DNA of 64,000 bases from Podarcis raffonei. Its lineage: Eukaryota; Chordata; Lepidosauria; Squamata; Lacertidae. Below, piece by piece: positions 20,743 through 30,900 of the stretch. The notes beneath the pieces are model-generated. The model saw nothing but the letters and a program-made list of their open reading frames with translations, had not been told where the DNA came from and did not search any database. The stretch lies in assembly GCF_027172205.1 (NCBI RefSeq), contig NC_070611.1, positions 10,399,479 to 10,463,478 on the forward strand. The letters are read 5' to 3'. The translations under genes and the position numbers were made by a program. How positions within the stretch are numbered: the stretch's first letter is position 1; every line of letters starts with the position of its first letter.

Positions 20743-20745
20743 TGC
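20635..20745 (+). repeat. LINE/SINE tail with (TAC)n microsatellite
   Basis: CTGCCCAGAGTGGCCGGG...GGGGTATAAATAATAAAATTATTATTATT runs into about 11 TAC/ACT units (20709-20742). Confidence 0.8.
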
Positions 20746-21285
20746 TTGTGAGGCAGGTTAGACCGAAACATAGCAGCTGCCTCATATAGGGCCTTACCAG
20801 GCTATTGTCTAAACCACCCCAAAGTCTTGTCGGGGATTTTATACATAAAAGTGTTGAGCAAATCTTCTTTCCAAAGGCTTACCTGGCTGTGGCAGGCTCT
20901 GAACCTACAGCCTCTAATAATTTTGCATTTTTTCTCGGCCCACTCCTTGCAGTATGCATTTGCATTGCATGGGTAAGTCTCGGCTATTGTGTCCCAACAT
21001 GCAAAGCTTGTCTTTCAGCTGTTGCCAAACTCCATCGGTCTGGTGGCTAGTGAGCCATGCCTAGTGGTGAATTCGTCCTCAAGATTTCCACTGCGATTTC
21101 CACAAAGGCCACATAGTTGTCTCTGTATTGCAAGCAGAAAGATATGGTGAGGCACCTCCTAGGCTTGGCTGTGCTGCATCCTGGGCCCTACCCCGGGAGG
21201 GAGTTGGCCACACCAGTAGGTTTCCTTTGTGTGGACCAGAGAGGGAACTGCTCTCTTCTGGTCTGCTCCTGAGGTATAAATAAGA
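20746..21285. other. No gene recognised
   Basis: Short open frames on both strands have no domain or splice context. No repeat was identified with confidence. Confidence 0.5.
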
Positions 21286-21293
21286 ATCTATAG

Positions 21294-21430
21294 CAGGCTT
21301 CCTCAACCTCGGCCCTCCAGATGTTTTTGGCCTACAACTCCCATGATCCCTAGCTAGCAGGACCAAGTGCTCAGGGATGATGGGAATTGTATTCTCAAAA
21401 CATCTGGAGGGCCGAGGTTGAGGAAGCCTG
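21294..21430. mobile_element. hAT-type palindromic MITE with 8-bp duplication
   Basis: The 137-bp element starts CAGGCTTCCTCAACCTCGGCCCTCCAGATGTTTT and ends with the near-perfect reverse complement. ATCTATAG flanks it on both sides (21286-21293 and 21431-21438). An 8-bp duplication and CAG...CTG ends are hAT hallmarks. The perfect duplication points to a fairly recent insertion. Confidence 0.9.
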
Positions 21431-21867
21431 ATCTATAGGTTACATATGATGTTGGGGTAATAACACTAATGAAGATGATGTAAGAAGTTGATGTAATGAT
21501 ATAAGAAGCAGGGTTCTGCTTGCATTATTATTGCCAGAGATATGATCAAGCACAATTTACTGTTAAACAAAAATATTACGTAAAAATAGTTAAGTATTTA
21601 AATTATCTACATTGTGCTTACCTTCCAGTTTGGCTCCATTATAATAGAAACTTTGGTATTTGTGTCCCAGATCAATGTTATTCCATGTATGTATTTGATT
21701 ATCAAGTACAGCCCAACTGTGTGCACTGTGTGCATTGTCAGTTTCACACTGAAAGCTTCCAGGATCTTTAATAAACATGTACTTTCCATCTTCTAGAACA
21801 AGGGTACCATTCTGAAATTGTATTTAAAAAGAGAAAAACACACACAATGGCTCTTGATACTGATTTG

Positions 21868-21906
21868 TTGTTGTTTAGTCGTGTCCGACTCTTCGTGACC
21901 CCATTG
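21868..21906 (-). mobile_element. BovB/Sauria 3'-end fragment
   Basis: TTGTTGTTGTTTAGTCGTGTCCGACTCTTCGTGACCCCA is the same 3' terminus seen in the BovB copy at 1549, here nearly alone. Confidence 0.75.
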
Positions 21907-21948
21907 ATACTGATACCTGCATGCAAATGAGTGAGTTGCAACAAAATA

Positions 21949-22228
21949 CAGTGGTGCCTCACAAGATGAAATTAATCCGTTCTGCGAGTTTCTTCATCTT
22001 GCGGATTTTTTGTCTTGCGAAGCATGGCTATTAACGGCTTAGCGGCTATTAACGGCTTAGCGGCTTTAAGAAAAAGGAAACAAACTCGCAAGAACTCGCA
22101 AGACGTTTTCGTCTTGCGAAGCAAGCCCATAGGGAAATTCGTCTTGCGGAACGACTCAAAAAACGGAAAACTCTTTCGTCTTGCGCGTTTTTCGTCTTGC
22201 GCGTTTTTCGTCTTGCGAGGTACCACTG
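21949..22228. mobile_element. Tigger-type MITE, CTTGCG subfamily
   Basis: It starts CAGTGGTGCCTCACAAGATG and ends TCGTCTTGCGAGGTACCACTG, with TA flanks. Repeated GTCTTGCG units form the inner arms. It is a relative of the large element at 50511-52046. Confidence 0.85.
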
Positions 22229-24869
22229 TATTGCAGTGTGGACTTCTGATGATGTTCAGTGTTCCAGTAAGTCAGTCACTCCCCACTCCAGGATATTCCA
22301 TTCTGCCTGTACTCCCACCTGATTTTCTGTCTCTGCTGCCACAACAGTCACTATTTAATAATCACTGAGCATGCTTAGCCTTTGCTGCATTCAAGTCTCC
22401 CCCCACCCCACTCCATGTACAACTATTTATATGGTTTGGCGCTCATCTTAAAACAAGATGGTACTCAATCAGTCATATGGATAGTTTGTTACAAGCACAA
22501 CATCCTTATTTTACAAGCTAGCAGTCAATCAGCTAAAGTCAGTTGCTCCAGTCCATGATGTGTCAAAAATGACTGTTGCACTTAATGGCGACAGCTGTAT
22601 CCTGAGCTATTCTTGTAAGATTTCAAGCAAGTTCAGGAATTGATCCTCACTCAGTGGAGCACATTCTAAACCTCTTTTCGCGGTGCTGAACTTTTGTATG
22701 AGCATATGAAACCTGAACATGTGGAATCTCTCATTTGTGAGAACAGGTAAGACTCATGATTTCCTTGTGCTTTGTAAGCATCAACATCTGAAGGGTGGAA
22801 AAGGAAAAGGATGCACTCTCCCAAAATGTCTTAATGAAATTCCCTTACCTTTGACATAAATGCTGATCATCAGAATTTGGTACAGCACTGTCCATTTCAT
22901 AATGGTGACTTATGGTTGCAACTCAAGACTAATATTTCCATCTTCATCTGGCTTTTTATAATCTACTACTTCCTCTTGTTTTTCTGTCTTATTTCCTTGA
23001 TACGCTGATATCCACAATAGTGATAGCTGAATGAACAGCTAATTTGCCTAAAGGAAAAACTGGGATCTCCCCCACAAAGTTCAACTAGAACCTGTAAGGT
23101 TGGCACTGTTACTTCTTGGGACAATCTCAATGAGTATACAGCTGCTTCTGATTCATCACTGTTCTGTCACAAGTTGGCAAAATGCCAGTGTCCCTTTGTT
23201 CCTGTCATTATTTGCGCATTGACAATCTAGGAAGTCCAATAAACAAGTACAGAATAAAAATGCCAATCAGAACATGGGTCTGTCACTTTCCAGAACTTGT
23301 CCTTGCCAGGAGATCACTTTTTAAAGCCCTTTTTCAAGTACTGAACCTCTGTGTGACCACATGAAGCTTGCTTGTGGGTAGTTAGATCAATACTGTCCAG
23401 CAACTTCTTTAAATGTTTTATGTAATCGTTGCTCGACCTACAACAAAAATTTTAGCGGGAGATGTTGAGAATTAAAGCAAAGACCCTCTGTATCCAATAT
23501 ATGTAGTCAACACAGCGCCCTCCAGATATTTTGACTCCAAGCTCAGCCAGCATGGCCAAGGAGGTGCTATATCTGGAGAGAACCTGTAAAAAGGTAAAGG
23601 ACCATTAGGTCCAGTCATGGCTGACTCTGGGGTTGCAGTAGTCCCTTCCAAATTCCTGAAGCCCTTTCATAGGAGCTCTTGATAGTTTCAAAGGGACTTG
23701 TGCACATTTGCCAAGATAATTAGAATACAGTCAGTAGGCTATTTTGCGTATGCTATTTGCACTAATTTATGTGTTTTAGGCACACTTTACCCTAACATAT
23801 ACATTTTGTACACATTACTTGACTGGAGTTTAATCTTCTGTATTTTATCTTCCTGTACACCACTGCCAGCAGCTTTTAGCTGTAAGGCAGTTTATAAATT
23901 TGTAAAAGAATCTGTGATGAGAGCAGTTTAGGGGAGAAGCAAGGCTTCCTGTCTGTGCTTCCATAATCAGAGTTCCCCAATGGAAGCAGCTGTATGTGTG
24001 GCTTTGTGGAGGTCCTGATCTTATTTAGGGGAGGGGATTACTGGCATCGTAATTTGATCGCTCCAATTCACCTCATTTCAGATACATCATACGTAATTGT
24101 AAAGGGAATTGGGGGTTGCTTGTGCGTAAAGGGTGCTGCCGCTCTAGGCAACGTTGCCTGGCTGAACCTTTCCCTGGCTGGACAGCCCTTTCTCCATGGC
24201 TGTGTCAGTCGCTGGCAGAATCCGTCAGTGGGCGTTTCCTGAACTTCTTCCAACCTAGAAGCTCTTTGACGCCAAGTCTCCGCCTAGCCTCCCTGCGTGG
24301 AAGTCTCCTGCGCAGAGTGGGCGTGCCCAACGGAGGTCCTGGGCTCTCCCCGCTGGTCTCTGTGGAAGAGTCTTGGAGCCCTCTCTCCGCAGTCCCCCCT
24401 TGCTTCCTGGTGTCACTCCTATTTCCTTCCTCAAAGGAAGTGTTCTCTCTCTCCCTGCTGGTCCCTTCTCCTGCATCGTTGGGGAGCCTTAACTCCACTC
24501 TAGGCTCCGATGGCAGTTCCCTGACAGTAATGAATAAAATTTTATACATATTTCAAGTGATATACACATACATTATCTCATTAATGTAACTGATTAATTA
24601 CTAAGAACAATTTGATTTCAACAGAAAACTTCACTCAGCTTAGTTATGTGTAGCATCTGTCGAAAGACTTATAAAATGAAATTTGTGTAAGTTAAAAAAA
24701 GTTTATTTTTATTACATAAAGGTCATGTACAGTCTGCAAATTATACATTCATATATACACAGAAAATTTGTGGTATATCAACAAGAATGTGTTAAAGCAG
24801 AGAACTTCACAATCCTGAATCTGCATGTAGCCATAACATTACAAATAGACAAAAAACAGAAAATGGTAG
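22229..24869. other. No gene recognised; scattered repeat pieces
   Basis: A minus-strand Sauria SINE tail lies at 23590-23640 (AAAAAGGTAAAGGACC...GGTCCAGTCATGG) and a hAT-like arm at 23515-23580. A GC-rich block at about 24120-24530 carries open frames on both strands, but I see no domain or splice-supported gene. The remainder is AT-rich and unassigned. Confidence 0.55.
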
Positions 24870-27010
24870 CACATTATTTTATTTAAAGAGAAAAACAGTT
24901 TAAAAGTATAAGACATTATATGAGAAAGGACAATTGGTCTTACCCGAAGTGGTGATTTAATAGGTTGCTGATGAGTCGAATGGGGCACAGCCTGAACTTC
25001 TTGTAAACTATCCAGAGATTGCGGAATCTGAGATCCAACACTGGCCTCCACTTCTTGTGGCCTTTTTTTGGAACCACAAAGAGTGAGTAAAGTCCTTGAA
25101 ATCACTGCTCTGCTGGGAGGGTACCAATGGCCCCCATGTTTAGTAGGTGAGACATGCAAGCCTCAACTGCTGCTCAACTCTCTGGGTGCTTTGGAATTGG
25201 AGATGGAATGAAGCTGGATGGGGGACTTCCATTAAGTTTTATGCCGGGGGGGAAGGGGGACAGGGATGACGAACTGCTCCATCAAGGCAGGAGGAAAAAA
25301 CTGAGGAGATTCAGCCTGCCTCCCACAATTCTTGGCTCCTGCCTCAGTCACATGGTGAGAAATTACCCAATCCAGTGGCTTCATCGTCCACCATAGTAAA
25401 TTAAGTCTTTAGCACCCATGCCATTCTTCGCTCAATCCCTAACAAACTGGGTGGCGTCCTAGCCCTTTTATTTTCAATCCTCATCCTACTTATTATGCCA
25501 ATAACTCATCTATCAAAACAACGCACCTACTGCTAGCGTCTACTATCCCAGATACTATTTTGACTTTTAATCTTAGACATCACCATTTTAACATGAATTG
25601 GGGGCCAACCCATAGAACACCTTGTGGAACAGAGTAGTAAAGTTAAGATTCTGGACACATTGGAGTGGTAACTTACTCATCCTGTAAGGAGCCATCACCC
25701 CGTTGATGGAGTTTTTTCTCTCCTGCCTCTGTCATGTGAAGAGGGTCCTAACCAAACCCCTTCGGGTCATCAGCAACCGCCTTAAATCACCTTGCTTTAC
25801 ATTCCCACTATAATTCCAGCTTGTTAGAAGGGAAAGGTGAATGGTGCAAGAGAGCAAACAGAACATCTCCTGGAATATCAGAATTAAATACAAATTTGCC
25901 AAGGGAGAATGTGGGAAAGGGGAAGGAGAATCCTGACAGGAATATGCTACTGGCATTCAACAGAGAAAGAACAATTGATCTCATCTGAAGTATCGTTTTG
26001 AGAGGGGGGCGATGCACCCAATGAAGACACTAGACAGGAGCAAAGACTTGTGGTAAGTTTTCCGGATTCGCCAAGCAGAAAGTACCGACGGAGTCCCTAA
26101 AGAGAAAAAAACCCCTGCCTACTTCCCCCTTCCCCAGAAGTTTCTGTAATAAAATCAGCATGTGGTGGTATAGTCTGAGCATTCAACTGAGTGGAAGCAC
26201 TCTCAGGAGCTGACGCCTGCTCTGTATTGTGAGCTTGGGAATGGGGTAAAATTATGGAAAAAAGACGCTTCCTTGGAAGAGCCGGGGGAGCAGTCTTAGC
26301 ACGTCCTCTGGCTTTATAGGACATTAAGTGCTTCAGTTTTTGCTTTGCTTTTTTCAGAGGTGGGCGGCTTAAGCCACAAGTGTCCTCCATAGCAGCCATT
26401 AAGACAGCAAAGAGGCGTGCGTGTGTGCACGTGCGCACACACACAGATAGACTCAATTTTTCACCAAATAAATACTCAACTCCATTTGCCACACAGTGGA
26501 CCAGGAGAAAAGGCAGGCAAAAGCTTCACACCACACACTCCATTTGCCACGCTGTGGACCTGGAATGGGGGGAAACAGAAGCTACACACACTCTCCTTGT
26601 CACATCCACCGACCAGGAAGCTAAGGACAAGGGTAAGGCACTATGTCTCTGCCAAAGCGAACCGGCAGGGATGTAATCGGAACGCTCACTCCGTTGCCAG
26701 TGTCAAAACAGCAAACTGGGAGGTGGCCAAACCGTTATTAAATAAGCAAATAAGCGGGATGACCAAATGTAAAGAGCAACGGAAAGGGTTTTCTTTTTTG
26801 TGGGAAAAAACACAATGTGCGGACAAAGAACTGTAGAACAAAAACAACGTTAAAGGAAATCTAAAGAAAAAAAGGCGGTTCATAATCTAGTAAAAAACTT
26901 AGGTGAGTCAGGAGGAACGTATTGTGTGTGTGTCTAGACAGGAGGAAAAACCGAGGGAGTCCAGCCAACTTCCCGCAAGTCTGCTCTTGTCTAGTGTCTC
27001 GCGACAGAGT
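24870..27010 (-). mobile_element. DIRS-like retroelement remains (fossil)
   Basis: On the minus strand near 25000-25100, text such as VPKKGHKKWRPVLDLRFRN and IVYKKFRLCPIRLI resembles the RT of DIRS-type (tyrosine-recombinase) retroelements. A 131-codon frame (26097-26492) with a Lys/Ala-rich part could be a gag-like remnant. Related end-like stretches (CAGGAGGAAAAAACTGAGG near 25278 and CAGGAGGAAAAACCGAGGG near 26939) occur in it. It is clearly broken and old, with more than a few breaks. Family and limits are tentative. A mitochondrial insert lies within it. Confidence 0.4.
25417..25622 (+). pseudogene. NUMT: mitochondrial cytochrome b fragment
   Basis: About 206 bp translate, with the vertebrate mitochondrial code, as the C-terminal part of cytochrome b: [20 protein letters not shown], then LILLIMPMTHLSKQR, and DITILTWIGGQPIEH. 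Two TGA codons fall exactly where tryptophan is expected (FW and TW). Composition is C-rich and G-poor on this strand, as in a mitochondrial coding strand. One in-frame TAG and a short diverged stretch after SKQR show that it is not functional. Cytochrome b is an inner-membrane subunit of complex III and is never nuclear-encoded in vertebrates, so this is a nuclear copy. Confidence 0.93.
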
Positions 27011-27269
27011 GAACACCCATTCCATTGGATACGATGCCCCACAAACTGAAATGAGGTCATGAAATCATAATTACATTCACAACAATAGCAATCTAAAGTG
27101 CTTAAAACAGGTTGGATGCAAATATGATTATGTAAGTTGAACTGATCTCAATGGGACCAAAGCTGGGCTGTAATCTAGCCCTCATTTACCACAGAGTAAA
27201 TTCCATTTAATTCAGTTGGACTTAGTGCTGACCTGGCATGTGGTTGTGTCCAATGAAGTTATTCCGACA

Positions 27270-27475
27270 GCGATTTCCGGTGCTGGCGTCTGCACAGATG
27301 TGATTTCCGGTGTTGCTGAAGTGAGTCTCTGTGCCACGCCGGTTTAGCGCAGCGTGCAGGGACTCGTCAAGCAGGTAGCTCTGTTCGGGGGTGGCTTGTG
27401 GGCCAGTAAAATGACCCCGTGGGCCGCTTGTGACCCATGGGCCTTAGATTGCTGACCCCTGCTCTATAACATGCC
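27270..27475. mobile_element. hAT-like remnant downstream of LRRK2
   Basis: The right end, GGGCCGCTTGTGACCCATGGGCCTTAGATTGCTGACCCCTGC, has the GGGTCAGCAA-type terminus of hAT elements when read in reverse. TCCGGTG-containing sequence repeats inside. The left end is not defined. Confidence 0.45.
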
Positions 27476-27481
27476 TTTATT
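27476..27481 (-). terminator. Candidate LRRK2 poly(A) signal
   Basis: The plus-strand TTTATT is AATAAA on the minus strand, about 345 bp past the LRRK2 stop. It is the best canonical signal I see before the hAT remnant. Other sites further on are possible. Confidence 0.45.
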
Positions 27482-27822
27482 TATATCATAATGCTTCAAA
27501 AAGTTACAAAGTATAAAAATATCGCTTGATTAAATATACATACATAAATACAGCATGGGATAGTGGAATTACTCTAAACATGGAGTGGTATAAAAGACAT
27601 TGAAAACCAGACGAAAGGAGTTCAGGTTACATGTTACAGCTGGGTTTCCTACGTACCTTTCACCACTGGAAAATTAAGGCACTGCCCAGTCGATAATATT
27701 CTCTATATTTTCAACAAACCTTTGCTGATCCATCCTGAGAAATATTTACATTGCATATTTCAATGGAGCTAGCACAGAACCCTCCCGTATGAGCCCAGTG
27801 AGATAAGTGTTTGCATAGCCAG

Positions 27823-27944
27823 TTAATCCAAAGAAATGCTCTTCATTTTTTCTGCTAACTCTTGTCTCAGCTCAATATGTTTTCTCAGGTTTTGCACTTC
27901 ATGTGGCAGATTAATGTCCCATATAGTTAAACATGACTGTATTC
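27823..27944 (-). CDS. LRRK2: LRRK2 exon 51: C-terminus and stop
   Basis: Acceptor TTCACAG. It reads [20 protein letters not shown], then a helical end [19 protein letters not shown] and TAA at 27823-27825. Matches the human C-terminal helix. Confidence 0.97.
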
Positions 27945-30900
27945 CTGTGAACAAATTGAGGGAAATATGGTTGAAGATATTAATCAGGAAATATATCTCA
28001 AGCATTTTTCCAGCTGTTGGGCAACTTAGAAGTAGGACTTTAGAAATAGGAGCTAAAACAGTCACTTGGGCAGAAATCCTATGCACACAACTGGGGAAAA
28101 AATGCCATCGAACTCAGTAAGACTTACTTCTGAGTAGACAGGCATAGGATTGCATTGCTATGTGCTTTAAATGTACGGTGTGTCCACAGCCTCAGTTCTG
28201 CAAAAATTCCTGGATAAAGTCATTTGCAAAGGGTGCTGGGAAATGTAGCTCTGTGATAGGTAAACCACAGTTCCCAGGATTCTTTGGGGGAATTCATGAG
28301 CTTCAAATATATGGTGTATATGTAGCCCAAGTGTGAGAAAGGGACAAGCTAGCCATAATGGCAGCAGACTCATGTGCGGAAATTTATCTCCAAGCTTATT
28401 TTTCATCAGTCTGGTTAAGAAAGGAAAATCTTACATATATGAGACCCACATGTGAGCGGGATTCCTGATCTCAGAGTTCTATGGTATTTGTAAGTGAAAT
28501 TGTTCTCATGGTTGCCTCACATGAGAAAAGTCCTGACTTTTAACCAGGCAGATCCAGCCTTTTACATGGTTGCATGCAGAAGGTAGAAAAGACCTCTGAC
28601 TCCGAGGTCTGGGAGCAGCAATGGGCAACTCTGCATTTATGGCCTGTATCACGTATGCGTGCTTTTACACACAATTCCATTTGATTTTTGCATTAATTTG
28701 CAAACATTTAAATCAAAATCTTCTCAAAGCAATTATTTAAATGAGCATTTTGCATGCTTACATGAGCTGCATCACAATATTCAGACAAGGGCAAAGCCAA
28801 GTTCTGATCTGCACTAGTCCAAGAGGTGCGTATCAGGTTATTCTGTGCAGGAATTTGCCAAGTTCTGGGCTGGATGAACCTACAGCCTGACAAGGGAGCT
28901 TTATACTGTATGTGGTTATTTACGCCTGATTCAAACATAATGGAAAACCACAGTCTCCTGTTCTGTGCCTTTTATAAACAAAGCCTGAATCTGGACATAA
29001 TCAAGAACTGAGATAAGTTTCAAAGCAGAAGTGAGAGCTTTAGATCCCCTTTTTTGATTCACTGAAGAGTAGTGAAACATGTATGAAGAGCCCTGCACAA
29101 TTGTGCTTCACAACAGAAAACCAAGGTTTCCCATTACATCTGAACTGGACCTTGGTCTTTGACTGGTGGACCTAACAATAGCCATCAGTCAGAATGCTTT
29201 AGTCAGCAAGTTAAGTAGTAAACTGCAATCCTACACACTTCCCTGGAAATAAGTCTGCAAAGGTCTGCACTCCTAGTTAATCAGCATGCTATGTGGCATA
29301 TTAAAACTTTGGGTAGACAGAAATGGTCCCCGGAAAGACTATGTGGGGCTTTCTATTGTGTATTATCGCATTCTGTTGTGTATGATTGACGCCGTGTAAC
29401 ATAAACTTGCCAAGAGTCAGCAGGAACAGAAGACTGAATAAACAGTGGTGAAAATAGTATCATTGCATGATCTCATAAAAGCTGTACAGATTCCCTTTAA
29501 AATGTTTAATGCAGAAGGCACTAATCCTTACCTGTGGTGTATTCGCTGTCTTTGTTTTCACCTTTATGGCAGTAGCCCAACACCAGAACTACGTTCTTCA
29601 GGCTCCCTTTTACCAAACAAACAAAAGTAAGATATAATCCAGTATTCAAAGTTAAACTTTAATTAGTAACGAAACAGTTTCAGTATTAAAAGTACATCGG
29701 CTTGGATCCAGCCCCACCCTCTGTGTGCAAATGGAAAGTATCTCAATGCGTGCATTGGCAGCAGCGGCAGGGATTGTCCTATCCCTCTGACTGTAGTCTC
29801 TAAGGCCACCCCCAAACCTTTGACAGGGGCTTTGGGAGGAAAGCAGGAAAGTTTCTTTGTGTAAGTAGAAGCAAACTGAGGCTTCTTTAGATTCAGGCCC
29901 TGTACTTTGACAAAGTATTATAATTTAAGGCTGCACTTGAAGAAGGCTGCCAAGAAAATAAACAATCAGGAAAGTGCAGAGGGTAAAAATAAACTACAGC
30001 ACATATTGTAGAATTATGACAAATAGTACTATTGCTCTAAATTCCATACTCAAGTTTTTACAATCAAGAGGAGGAGACTTCGGAGCTCGACTTTTAGCTC
30101 ATGCAGCAAGCCACAGTAAGCCTTACCAAGTGCAGTTAATGTTCAGACTTTTTGTTTTGAGTCGAAACACTTACCCGGGAGTAAGTTCCACTGAAAACAA
30201 TACTTACTTTCTAATAGACATGTATAGGATGACACTGTAAGAATCATGTGGGTAGAACAATGAAAAAGATCTTTATTAATATCTAACTTGGGAACTGGAG
30301 ACTGCAGATGCGTTTCCCACAAGCAAAGTGGTCTTGCTCAACTAACACACATTAATTTTAATAATGGAGGTTAGTGAAAAAGGTATATGAGGGTAGATTT
30401 GCTGCAGTACAGTGGTACCTTGGGTTACATATGCTTCAGGTTACAGACTCTGCTAACCCAGAAACAGTGCTTCAGGTTAAGAACTTTGCTTCAGGATGAG
30501 AACAGCAATCGTGCTCCGGCGGCGCGGCAGAAGCAGGAGGCCCTATTAGCTAAAGTGGTGCTCCAGGTTAAGAACAGTTTCAGGTTAAGTACGGACCTCC
30601 AGAACGAATTAAGTACTTAACCCGAGGTACCACTGTACTTTCGAAATGGTTCAATATGGCCATGGATCAGATGTTAAAAACTGAACACATATGCTTGTAA
30701 AGTAAAAATGAAAATGGTAAACATGTGCTCGGTTCCTTGAAGGAAGCAAAGCATAAGCCATACATAAATACATTTCATTCCTGGGACTATGATGATTTCC
30801 TGTGAAGCCTTCACTTACCTAACTGGGCTGTCATCATGAATCTAACAGAATCACAGAAATCCCTTATTATTCTTATGGGCCGACGAGTTGAGAGGTCAAG

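Noticed and set aside
26097-26492. 131-codon minus-strand frame as a host gene
   Set aside because: No splice context or recognisable domain, and it lies in a region with retroelement remains; kept only as a possible gag-like relic.
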